A stretch of DNA of 10,891 nucleotides from DASSHA01 sp035693145 (GCA_035693145.1 DASSHA010000125.1:1-10891); one strand, 5' to 3'; counted from the first letter of the stretch, positions 1 through 5,775 are shown. Program-made: numbers and translations. Notes: generated from the sequence alone by a model not told the origin.

Positions 1-243
1 GATGAGTCGGCCGCCGTTGCGGACGTGGATTGCCAGGGCGAGGGCGTCGGAGGCGACGACCCGCGCCGCGAAGAAGCGGTCGATCTCGTCGGCACGCATC
101 GGCCCGTCCTGGTATCGCGTCAGGCGGGCGACCTCGGGATCGGAATACCAGCGCCGGAATGCAGCGAGATTGGCCGGGACGTGGCGTCGGAGGATGACCC
201 GCGACCCCGTCAACCGATCGGGGAACCACGAGCGCTGAAGCAT
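1..243 (-). CDS. GNAT-family N-acetyltransferase (RimJ/RimL-like), C-terminus outside window
   Basis: Reading the minus strand from ATG at 243 gives 81 open codons that run off the left edge. The protein begins MLQRSWFPDRLTG, followed by SRVILRRHVPANLAAFRRW, then SDPEVARLT and MRADEIDRFF. This is the usual N-terminus of GNAT acetyltransferases: a first strand with L-R-R, a helix ending in W, then DPEV and an E-I-x-x-F segment. Such enzymes move an acetyl group from acetyl-CoA to an amine on a protein, small molecule or antibiotic. The acetyl-CoA loop lies in the missing part, so the substrate cannot be inferred. The gene diverges from the ligase with 27 bp between starts and has no Shine-Dalgarno. 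TACGCT lies 8 nt before the ATG, as expected for a leaderless message. Plus-strand frames over this stretch are antisense shadows. Confidence 0.72.
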   Translation of the reverse strand, partial: MLQRSWFPDRLTGSRVILRRHVPANLAAFRRWYSDPEVARLTRYQDGPMRADEIDRFFAARVVASDALALAIHVRNGGRLI

Positions 244-251
244 GGCCGGGG

Positions 252-257
252 AGCGTA
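252..257 (-). promoter_or_regulatory. -10 box (TACGCT) for GNAT gene
   Basis: On the minus strand TACGCT is followed by 8 nt and then the ATG at 243. It directly abuts the opposite-strand TACCAT, so the two polymerase sites would be back to back within a 27-bp gap. Confidence 0.45.
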
Positions 258-263
258 TACCAT
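258..263 (+). promoter_or_regulatory. -10 box (TACCAT) for leaderless ligase transcript
   Basis: TACCAT fits TANNNT and is followed by 7 nt and then the ligase ATG at 271. Transcription would therefore start at or next to the start codon. No Shine-Dalgarno fits in this gap. No convincing -35 element is seen. Confidence 0.55.
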
Positions 264-270
264 CGCCCGC

Positions 271-1998
271 ATGCGCCGCTGGAGCGAGCTGGCGGAGCGC
301 GTCGCCGCGACGTCGCGGACCTCCGAGAAGACGGCGCTCCTGGCCGACTACCTGCGCTCGCTCCCCGCAGACGAGCTGCCGATCGCGGCCGTCTTCCTGG
401 CGGGGCGTCCGTTCGCCGCCGCCGCCGATCAGCGTGCCGGGCTGGGCTGGGCGACGATCTCGGCGACCGTCGCGCGGCTGGCCGACGCTCCGGCCGGCGC
501 CCTCGGCGAGGCCTACGACCGTTCGTCAGACCTCGGCGTCGCGGTCGCCGAGGTCCTCGCGACCCGGCCGCTCCAGCCGACCGCCGCCGACGCGCCATCG
601 CTCGCCGACGTCGCGGCCGGATACGCCGGGATCGAGGCCGCATCCGGCCCCGCACGAAAGGCGGCGATTTTCGCGGCGCTCCTCGAGCGGAGCGACCCGC
701 TGACCGCGAAGTACATCGTCAAGATCCTCACCGGCGAGCTCCGGATCGGGTTGCGGGAGGGGCTCCTCGAGGCGGCGATCGCGCAGGCGTTCGATCGCCC
801 GCTCGACGACGTCAAGTGGGCCGGCATGCTGACCGGCGACGTCGGCCGGACGGCGCTCCTCGCGCTCGAGGGCCGGCTCGGCGATGCGGCCCTGGTCCTC
901 TTCCACCCGATCAAGTTCATGCTGGCATCGCCCGCCGAGGACGCCGGCGAGATCGTCGCCCGCCTTGGCCCGACCGTCTGGGTCGAGGACAAGTACGACG
1001 GGATCCGCGCGCAGCTCCACCGCTCCGGCGACGAGGTCAGGCTGTACAGCCGCGACCTCCACGACGTCTCGAGCCAGTTCCCGGAGGTCGTCGACGCCGC
1101 GCGTCCGCTCGGCTGGGACGGGATCCTCGACGGCGAGCTGCTGGCCTACCGCGACGGAGCGGTGTTGCCGTTCCTCGCCCTCCAGGCGCGCCTGGGACGG
1201 AAGAGCCCGCCCGCGTCCATCCTCTCCGACGTCCCCGTCATCTACGTCGCCTTCGATGCCCTGGGGCTCGGGCCGCGGCGCTCGAACGGCACCGAGGCGG
1301 CAGTCGAGCCCCTCCTCCGTGAGCCGCTACGGCTGCGCCGTGAGCGGCTCGAGGCGCTCGGGCTGCCCTTGGCCGACGACGGTGGTGCCTTCGCGCTGTC
1401 GCACCTCGCGTCGGCCGGTTCGACCGACGCCCTCGAGGCCGCGTTCACGGAGGCGCGTGGCCGCCGGAACGAGGGGCTGATGGTCAAGGATCCCGAGAGC
1501 GGCTACTCGCCGGGCCGCCGCGGCTACGGCTGGCTGAAGATGAAGAAGGCGCTCGCCACGCTCGACTGCGTGGTCGTCGGCGTCGAGGTCGGTCACGGCA
1601 AGCGACACGGAGTCCTGTCCGACTACACGTTCGCGGTGCGGGACGACTCGAGCGGCCGCCTGGTCACGATCGGCAAGGCCTACACCGGCCTGACCGATGC
1701 CGAGATCGCCGAGATGACGCGCTGGTTCGAAGGTCACACGATCAGTCGGCTGGGTCGCTACCGCGAGGTCGAACCGAGCGTCGTCGTCGAGATCGCCTTC
1801 GACGTCATCATGCGATCGAGCCGCCACCGGTCGGGCTTCGCCCTGCGGTTCCCCCGCATCAGCCGGCTTCGGCCGGACAAGAGCGTGGACGAGATCGACA
1901 CCCTCGCCACGGTCGAGGCCATCTGGCGAGGCCTCCAGCACGGCGTCGAGCACCTGGTGACCGCGGGCGCCAGGAAATCGGCCGGCTCGCCCACCTGA
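271..1998 (+). CDS. lig: ATP-dependent DNA ligase (archaeal/LigB type)
   Basis: A 575-aa enzyme that seals nicks in duplex DNA using ATP, through a lysyl-AMP intermediate. In bacteria such ligases accompany the NAD-dependent LigA and usually serve repair. Domains: an N-terminal DNA-binding domain (about 1-195) including the signature LRIGLREGLLEAAIAQAF; a nucleotidyltransferase core (about 215-425); and a C-terminal OB fold (about 435-560) with ALRFPRISRLRPDK. All motifs are visible: motif I EDKYDGIR with the nucleophile Lys241, motif III DGILDGELLAY, motif IIIa YVAFDALGL, motif IV EGLMVK (401-406) and motif V WLKMKK (421-426). Nothing essential is missing. The ATG at 271 is chosen because family similarity starts there, and because upstream codons in this frame are antisense to the GNAT gene. 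TACCAT ends 7 nt before the ATG, so the transcript is probably leaderless. No ku, polymerase or phosphoesterase repair partner is visible next to it. Confidence 0.96.
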   Translation: MRRWSELAERVAATSRTSEKTALLADYLRSLPADELPIAAVFLAGRPFAAAADQRAGLGWATISATVARLADAPAGALGEAYDRSSDLGVAVAEVLATRPLQPTAADAPSLADVAAGYAGIEAASGPARKAAIFAALLERSDPLTAKYIVKILTGELRIGLREGLLEAAIAQAFDRPLDDVKWAGMLTGDVGRTALLALEGRLGDAALVLFHPIKFMLASPAEDAGEIVARLGPTVWVEDKYDGIRAQLHRSGDEVRLYSRDLHDVSSQFPEVVDAARPLGWDGILDGELLAYRDGAVLPFLALQARLGRKSPPASILSDVPVIYVAFDALGLGPRRSNGTEAAVEPLLREPLRLRRERLEALGLPLADDGGAFALSHLASAGSTDALEAAFTEARGRRNEGLMVKDPESGYSPGRRGYGWLKMKKALATLDCVVVGVEVGHGKRHGVLSDYTFAVRDDSSGRLVTIGKAYTGLTDAEIAEMTRWFEGHTISRLGRYREVEPSVVVEIAFDVIMRSSRHRSGFALRFPRISRLRPDKSVDEIDTLATVEAIWRGLQHGVEHLVTAGARKSAGSPT

Positions 1999-2018
1999 GG
2001 GCGTCGGTTCGGCGATTC

Positions 2019-2034
2019 GCCCGCCCGGGCGGGC
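2019..2034. terminator. Perfect 16-bp GC palindrome after the ligase
   Basis: GCCCGCCCGGGCGGGC is its own reverse complement and can fold into a 6-bp stem with a CCGG loop. It starts 21 bp after the ligase stop, where a terminator belongs. No T-run follows, so it is not a classical intrinsic terminator. It could also be a protein-binding operator for the downstream gene. Confidence 0.4.
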
Positions 2035-2058
2035 ACGGGTGTGCGATCCTCAGCGCCG

Positions 2059-2643
2059 ATGTTTCAGGGCCTCGCCCCCGAATCGCCGTTCGCCGTCACG
2101 CTCTACACGGATTCGTATGTCGTCCGCGGCACCGTCGCCACGCGGCAGCGCCGCCTGACCGACATCCTGAACCAGGCCGAGCACGGCTTCATCGTGCTCA
2201 CTGCGGTCACCCTCGACGAGTTCGGCTCGCGGACCAGCCCGATCGAGTCCGAGTACGCGCAAGTGAACCTCGGGGCAGTCCTCTTCGGGGTGAGCGACGA
2301 GCCGGTCGAGCCGCTCCCGGAGCTGCGGATGCCGAAGGTCGCCGAGCAGGCGCTCATCAGCATTCCGCCGTTCCGGATCGTCGGCCGAATCCACCTGCTC
2401 CCGGAGCGCGACCTCGGCGACGCGCTCGACGAGCTCACGGGGACGTTCGTGCCGGTGACGGAGGCGACGTACTGGTCCGAGACGGTCGGTGAGCCGCGGA
2501 CGAGCGTGCGGGCCGTCGCCGTCAACCATGCGCGGGCGCAGATCCTCGCTCCGCACCGCGAGGTCGATCCGTGGGCCGGGTTGGCGCGCGGCGGTGGAGC
2601 GGCCACATCGGATCAGGGGAGCGGGGGAGCGGACGCCGGCTGA
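2059..2643 (+). CDS. Conserved-looking hypothetical protein with two tandem copies of one domain
   Basis: A 194-aa soluble protein of unrecognised family. It has no signal peptide, TM segment or cysteine. It contains an internal duplication. Copy A (about 12-79) runs from YVVRGTV through RRLTDILN, FIVLTAVTL and EYAQVN to AVLFGV. Copy B (about 98-166) runs from FRIVGRI through RDLGDALDE, FVPVTEATY and VRAVAVN to AQILA. Shared positions are G24/G109, L33/L119, L37/L123, F44/F130, T48/T134 and N70/N156. The alternating hydrophobic pattern suggests small beta-rich domains. The last 25 residues are Gly/Ala/Asp-rich and probably disordered. ATG 2059 is preferred over GTG 2041 because similarity begins after it and the weak -10-like GATCCT lies 8 nt upstream. 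The gene follows the ligase in the same direction, separated by a palindrome. I assign no function. Confidence 0.82.
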   Translation: MFQGLAPESPFAVTLYTDSYVVRGTVATRQRRLTDILNQAEHGFIVLTAVTLDEFGSRTSPIESEYAQVNLGAVLFGVSDEPVEPLPELRMPKVAEQALISIPPFRIVGRIHLLPERDLGDALDELTGTFVPVTEATYWSETVGEPRTSVRAVAVNHARAQILAPHREVDPWAGLARGGGAATSDQGSGGADAG

Positions 2644-2646
2644 TCG

Positions 2647-2675
2647 TTCGGGCCGCGCCGATGATCCGGCCCGAA
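2647..2675. terminator. Bidirectional terminator-like hairpin between convergent genes
   Basis: TTCGGGCCG (2647-2655) and CGGCCCGAA (2667-2675) form a perfect 9-bp stem with an 11-nt loop. It sits between the stop at 2643 (plus) and the stop at 2697 (minus). The position suits a shared terminator, though T-runs are lacking on either side. Confidence 0.55.
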
Positions 2676-2696
2676 GGCGCCGTCCCCGACGGCCGC

Positions 2697-3533
2697 CTAT
2701 CGATCGACGGGCAGATCCAGGCGATTGCCCCATTCGGCCCAACCACCGTCGTAGACCGCGACGTCGTCGTAGCCCAGGTACGTCAGGACGAACGCGAGCT
2801 TGGCCGCCGCGATCCCCGAGCCGTCGTAGCAGACGAGCCGGCGTGAGCGGGTGACGTTTGCGCGAAGCAGCGACTTCTGGAGGTCCTCGACAGGGCGAAA
2901 GCGCTGCGTTCCGGGCAACGTCATCGTCGCCACCGGCAGGTTGACGGCACCGGGAACGTGGCCGAGGCGCCGGGCGTTGCCCTCGTGTCCGAGGTACTCC
3001 GCCGGCGCGCGCGCGTCGACGAACTGGACCTCCGGGTTGCCGAGCAGCGCGCGGACGTCGCTGGTCGTGAGCCGCACGCGGAGCTGTGCGCGCGGCGTGA
3101 ACGTCGAATGCGCGGTCTCGGAGGCGGCGGAGGACACGAGCCGTCCCTCGCTCGTCCACGCTTCGAAGCCGCCGTCGAGGATCCGACACGACTCGAAGCC
3201 GTAGGCCCGGAGCGTCCACCAGACGCGGCTCGCGTAGAGCGACGCGGTGTCGTCGTAGATCACCGCCGTCGTTCCGTCGCCCACCCCGGCGGCCGCCATC
3301 GCGGCCGCGACCTGGCCCGGACCCGCGAGCAGGAACGCGTTCTGGGCGTCGTCGGCGTCGACGAGCTCGGTCGACCAGTCGAGGTGCGCGGCGCGCGGGA
3401 CATGACCGGCGGCGTACACCTGTCGGCCGCTCCCGTCCGGGCGCCAGCGGACGTCGACGATCCGAACCGCCGTGCGCTGGAGGTTGTCGCCGAGCCAGGC
3501 GGTCGAGGCAAGCAGCTCGGGGCGGACAGGCAT
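2697..3533 (-). CDS. Two-domain rhodanese-type sulfurtransferase with catalytic Cys replaced
   Basis: 278 aa, the usual length of thiosulfate / 3-mercaptopyruvate sulfurtransferases (SseA-like), with two rhodanese domains (about 5-130 and 150-278). Visible marks are VDVRW, GHVPRAAHLDW, YDDTASLYASRVWW and LDGGFEAW in the N-domain. The C-domain has FVDARAPAEYLGHE, GHVPGAVNLP and VYDGGWAEWG. Active homologues carry the persulfide Cys in the C-domain as (Y/S)CGSGVTA. Here the loop reads VCYDGSGIAAA, so Asp237 stands where the Cys belongs. The nearest cysteine is Cys235, two residues earlier; the only other is Cys116. The loop therefore resembles the inactive N-domain loop (YDDTAS). Either the protein is non-catalytic, or Cys235 has taken over. 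The gene diverges from the class V aminotransferase-like gene across 18 bp. ATG 3533 is supported by TATCGT 7 nt upstream. Confidence 0.92.
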   Translation of the reverse strand: MPVRPELLASTAWLGDNLQRTAVRIVDVRWRPDGSGRQVYAAGHVPRAAHLDWSTELVDADDAQNAFLLAGPGQVAAAMAAAGVGDGTTAVIYDDTASLYASRVWWTLRAYGFESCRILDGGFEAWTSEGRLVSSAASETAHSTFTPRAQLRVRLTTSDVRALLGNPEVQFVDARAPAEYLGHEGNARRLGHVPGAVNLPVATMTLPGTQRFRPVEDLQKSLLRANVTRSRRLVCYDGSGIAAAKLAFVLTYLGYDDVAVYDGGWAEWGNRLDLPVDR

Positions 3534-3539
3534 GCCCGG

Positions 3540-3545
3540 TACGAT
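3540..3545 (+). promoter_or_regulatory. -10 box (TACGAT) for aminotransferase-like gene
   Basis: TACGAT is followed by 6 nt and GTG at 3552, which supports that GTG as the start of a leaderless message. The whole gap between the two start codons is 18 bp. Confidence 0.55.
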
Positions 3546-3546
3546 A
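3541..3546 (-). promoter_or_regulatory. -10 box (TATCGT) for sulfurtransferase gene
   Basis: On the minus strand TATCGT is followed by 7 nt and the ATG at 3533. It overlaps five of six bases of the opposite-strand TACGAT, so the two promoters cannot be occupied at the same time. Confidence 0.55.
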
Positions 3547-3551
3547 CGACG

Positions 3552-4820
3552 GTGGTCTCCCCGTTTCTGCCCGATGCGGCGAAGCTGCGGAGCGTTCGCG
3601 AGGCGATCCCGGCTTCAGGTGCCGGCATCTACGTCAACACGGCCGAGGCGGGGCCTCTCCCGGCCGAGACGGCGGCCGCCATGCGCGAGATCGCAGATCA
3701 CGAGACGCGCTTCGGTCGCGGCCACGCGGCAGACCTCGAGGACGCCGCGGCCCGACGCGACGAGGCTCGCGCGGCGCTCGCGGCGGTGCTTGCCGCCGAC
3801 GTTGGCTCCGTCGCCCTCACGCGCGGGTCGACCGACGCGCTCGCCGTCGCGCTTCGGGGCATCGAGTGGTCGGCCGGCGACAGGCTGGTGACCGTCGCGG
3901 ATGCCGGTCCGGGCATCGCGGCCGCAGCCGCCGGCGTCGTAGAGCGCCGCGGCGTCGAGCTCGTCGTCGCCGACCGCCGACGCCATCCCGCGGATGGGAC
4001 GACGACGACCGCGCCGCTCACAGAGCTGATCGTCTCCGCGACGCTCGATGGCGATGCTCGCCTCGTCGTCCTGCCGCATGTCGGGGTTGCCGGCCGGCGG
4101 CTCCCGATCGCGCAGCTCGTCGCGGCCATCCGGTCCGTGCGTCCCGATGTCCCGATCGTCGTCGACGGGCGGCTGGCGGTCGGCGCCGTCCCGGTCATGG
4201 TCGACGAGCTCGGCGTCGATGCCTACGCGGTCGGGGGTGACGCCTGGCTCCTCGGGCCGGCCGCGACCGGCGGCCTGTGGGTCGCGCCGAGCGGTCGATT
4301 GCACCCGGACCTCGCCGGACCCGACGCGCTGACGCCTTCCGGCCGGACGGGCATGCCGATCCGGGAGCGCGACGCTCGTGCGTTCGAGCCCGGGGAGCTC
4401 CCCACCACGTCCGTCGTGGGTCTTGCCCGGAGCGTCGGCTGGCTGTCGATGTTCGTCGGCCTCGACTGGGTCCTGGGCAGGGCGCCGGAGCTGGCGGGCC
4501 GTCTCGTCGACCGCCTCGCGGAGATCGACGCCGTCGAGCTGCTGACGCCGGCCATGGCGGCGGAGCGTGCCGCGATCGTCGCCCTCCGGATCCGCGGCTG
4601 GCCGGCCGAGGAGGCGGTCGGGGAGCTCGGGCGCCGAATCTTCGCGATCGCCGGCGTCGTAGCCTCGCCAGACGCAGGGCCGCCGATGATCCGTCTCTCG
4701 ACCGCCTGCTTCAACGAGCCGTCCGAGCTCGACCGGTTGGCTGACGCCATCGGCCTGCTGGCGGCTCACACGCCCGACACGCTGCCTAGGCCAACGGCGC
4801 TGACGATCGTCCATGGCTGA
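3552..4820 (+). CDS. Class V aminotransferase / cysteine-desulfurase-fold protein lacking the PLP lysine
   Basis: 422 aa, full length for PLP fold-type I class V proteins (NifS/IscS/SufS and relatives). Landmarks in order: YVNTAEAGPLP; TRGSTDALAVAL (cofactor-phosphate loop region); LPHVGVAGRRLPI with His176; VDGRLAVG with Asp205, the residue that contacts the pyridine nitrogen; and then the position of the Schiff-base lysine. Relatives have GHKWLLGP there; this protein has GGDAWLLGP, so Ala231 replaces Lys and Asp230 replaces His. The only lysine in the protein is Lys11. The Gln after the Asp is also lost (Leu208). The C-domain looks normal (RAFEPGELPTTSVVGL, IRLSTACFNEPSELDRLADAI). It cannot form the usual internal aldimine, so cysteine desulfurase or transaminase chemistry is unlikely. 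GTG 3552 is chosen from the -10 spacing and the divergent neighbour. It overlaps the next gene by 8 nt. Confidence 0.9.
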   Translation: MVSPFLPDAAKLRSVREAIPASGAGIYVNTAEAGPLPAETAAAMREIADHETRFGRGHAADLEDAAARRDEARAALAAVLAADVGSVALTRGSTDALAVALRGIEWSAGDRLVTVADAGPGIAAAAAGVVERRGVELVVADRRRHPADGTTTTAPLTELIVSATLDGDARLVVLPHVGVAGRRLPIAQLVAAIRSVRPDVPIVVDGRLAVGAVPVMVDELGVDAYAVGGDAWLLGPAATGGLWVAPSGRLHPDLAGPDALTPSGRTGMPIRERDARAFEPGELPTTSVVGLARSVGWLSMFVGLDWVLGRAPELAGRLVDRLAEIDAVELLTPAMAAERAAIVALRIRGWPAEEAVGELGRRIFAIAGVVASPDAGPPMIRLSTACFNEPSELDRLADAIGLLAAHTPDTLPRPTALTIVHG

Positions 4821-5247
4821 CATTCGCGACGCGGCCGGCCGCCCCGACCCCCGACGCCGGGGCGAGGTTCGACGGCGTTCAGCCGTGGAGGTGCGCTGGC
4901 GTCAGTTCCGGAATGCGCCGCGTCCGGTAGCCCGGGCCGTCGCCAGCAGCCTCGGGGTCGCGATCGTGCTCGGCATGGGGTACCTCGCGTACGACGTCGC
5001 CCTCGCTCGCGGCGCGACGCTGCCCGGCGGAGACCTTCGAGTCGGGGTGGCGGCGCTGTTCGTCGTGGCGGTTCTCGTCGCCGGCGCCGTCCTGACATAT
5101 CTCGTCGTCCCACAGCCGACGGGTTCCGCCGGCGGGCCGCCGCGCCGGTCCGCGTGGAGTGCGGCGCTCGGCCTCTTCGCCGCCCTGCCGGTGGCGTACC
5201 TCGTCCTCGTCGTCGAGGCGCAGATCCTTCGGCCCCTGCTCGGCTGA
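4813..5247 (+). CDS. Small membrane protein, three predicted TM helices
   Basis: 144 aa. The N-terminus (1-42) is very Arg-rich and without Lys, then three hydrophobic segments follow at about 43-63, 76-99 and 114-136. Arg pairs before TM1 and in the 100-113 loop place the N-terminus inside and the C-terminus outside. I do not recognise a family. Its ATG lies inside the end of the aminotransferase-like gene (overlap ATGGCTGA, 8 nt), so the two are almost certainly cotranscribed and translationally coupled. This suggests that it works with, or anchors, the upstream protein, but nothing in its sequence shows a binding site or catalytic residue. Confidence 0.82.
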   Translation: MADIRDAAGRPDPRRRGEVRRRSAVEVRWRQFRNAPRPVARAVASSLGVAIVLGMGYLAYDVALARGATLPGGDLRVGVAALFVVAVLVAGAVLTYLVVPQPTGSAGGPPRRSAWSAALGLFAALPVAYLVLVVEAQILRPLLG

Positions 5248-5288
5248 GGCGTCCGCGCCGGAACCGCTCCGGACCGTCACTGGTCCGT

Positions 5289-5298
5289 CCGTACCATT
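5289..5298 (+). promoter_or_regulatory. Candidate promoter, CCGTACCATT motif, for the 97-aa gene
   Basis: CCGTACCATT includes a TACCAT -10-like hexamer (5292-5297). The same 10-mer recurs at 6747-6756. It lies 75 nt before the GTG at 5374, implying a leader of about 70 nt. A second candidate, TATCAT at 5319-5324, lies between them. A small inverted repeat GGACC/GGTCC (5271-5275, 5282-5286) sits just upstream. The rest of 5248-5373 shows no gene. Confidence 0.35.
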
Positions 5299-5362
5299 CC
5301 GTCCCGCGTTGTCGTCGCTATCATCCGCCCCGCGCCCCGCGTCCCGGGCGCGACCTGATCCC

Positions 5363-5366
5363 GAGG
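5363..5366 (+). promoter_or_regulatory. Shine-Dalgarno GAGG for GTG 5374
   Basis: GAGG followed by 7 nt and GTG. It supports this GTG as the start of the 97-aa protein and marks it as a leadered gene. Confidence 0.45.
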
Positions 5367-5373
5367 CCGCCCT

Positions 5374-5667
5374 GTGTCGATCGACGAGCAGACGCACGTC
5401 GCGCTCCCGAAGCTCTACGGCCAGCCCGCGTACGCACGTCCGCCGCGTCCGCATGCGCCGTCCGAGCGGCCGGGCACCGTGGACGACCTGCCGATCTCGG
5501 CATTCCGGACGCAGGAGGAGGAGGCGGCCGCCGCCGCGCTCGAAGGGGCGACCTACGACGAGCGCCGTTCGAGCGGCACGCCCGCCGCCCAGCTGCACGG
5601 CGGTGGTCTCCAGCCGCGACCATTCAGCCTGCGCACGATCGGTCGACTGTTCGGCCACAAGGGCTAG
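5374..5667 (+). CDS. Small hypothetical protein (97 aa)
   Basis: The product starts MSIDEQTHVALPKLYGQPAY and continues with a Pro/Arg-rich stretch (ARPPRPHAPSERP). An acidic segment (VDDLPISAFRTQEEEAAAAALE) follows, and the C-terminus is basic with FSLRTIGRLFGHKG. There is no TM segment, signal peptide or cysteine. Composition suggests a largely disordered protein with short conserved-looking ends. I do not recognise it and assign no function. GTG 5374 is chosen because GAGG lies 7 nt upstream. The stop overlaps the TAGGAT that may be the -10 box of the tRNA just downstream. The gap back to the membrane protein is 126 bp and holds its own candidate promoters, so it is probably a separate unit. 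Confidence 0.68.
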   Translation: MSIDEQTHVALPKLYGQPAYARPPRPHAPSERPGTVDDLPISAFRTQEEEAAAAALEGATYDERRSSGTPAAQLHGGGLQPRPFSLRTIGRLFGHKG

Positions 5668-5670
5668 GAT
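5665..5670 (+). promoter_or_regulatory. Possible -10 box (TAGGAT) upstream of the tRNA
   Basis: TAGGAT fits TANNNT, and its TAG is also the stop codon of the 97-aa gene. It lies 29 nt before the tRNA 5' end. CGGGCG (5671-5676) and CGCCCG (5687-5692) downstream can pair in the leader. No clear -35 is seen. Confidence 0.3.
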
Positions 5671-5699
5671 CGGGCGGCGCGAGGAGCGCCCGTCGCGGC

Positions 5700-5775
5700 G
5701 GGGGAGTAGCTCAGCGGTAAGAGCAGGCGTCTTATACACGCCATGTCGGTGGTTCGAATCCACCCTCCCCTACCA
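5700..5775 (+). tRNA. tRNA-Ile(UAU) by anticodon
   Basis: A complete cloverleaf of 76 nt with encoded CCA (5773-5775). The acceptor stem is GGGGGAG with CTCCCCT (7 pairs; the first is G-U) and the discriminator is A. The D arm is GCTC/GAGC with an 8-nt loop. The anticodon stem GGCGT/ACGCC encloses the loop CTTATAC, whose positions 34-36 are TAT. The variable loop is ATGTC, and the T arm is GGTGG-TTCGAAT-CCACC. Anticodon UAU reads the Ile codon AUA. U36 with A37 would allow t6A, and U12-A23 and C29-G41 agree with known bacterial Ile identity pairs. Most bacteria instead read AUA with a CAU tRNA modified by TilS. The body also resembles tRNA-Val, from whose usual loop CTTACAC it differs by one base. 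Confidence 0.88.

Noticed and set aside
25..270. N-terminal extension of the ligase to a start at 25
   Set aside because: This stretch is antisense to the GNAT gene and shows no ligase similarity. The family N-terminus begins at 271, right after a well-placed -10 box.
2041..2058. GTG 2041 as start of the duplicated-domain protein
   Set aside because: It adds six unremarkable residues and has no Shine-Dalgarno or -10 box at a suitable distance. ATG 2059 is preferred, with some doubt.
2050..3219. 389-codon minus-strand open frame over the duplicated-domain gene and part of the sulfurtransferase
   Set aside because: It has an Arg-rich shadow composition and crosses two well-supported genes in other frames.
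2958..3551. Upstream extension of the aminotransferase-like frame
   Set aside because: It is antisense to the sulfurtransferase. Family similarity begins only after GTG 3552.
5700..5775. Calling the tRNA tRNA-Val(UAC)
   Set aside because: The loop with a perfect 5-bp stem is CTTATAC, which makes the anticodon UAU. A Val reading would need a different base at position 36.
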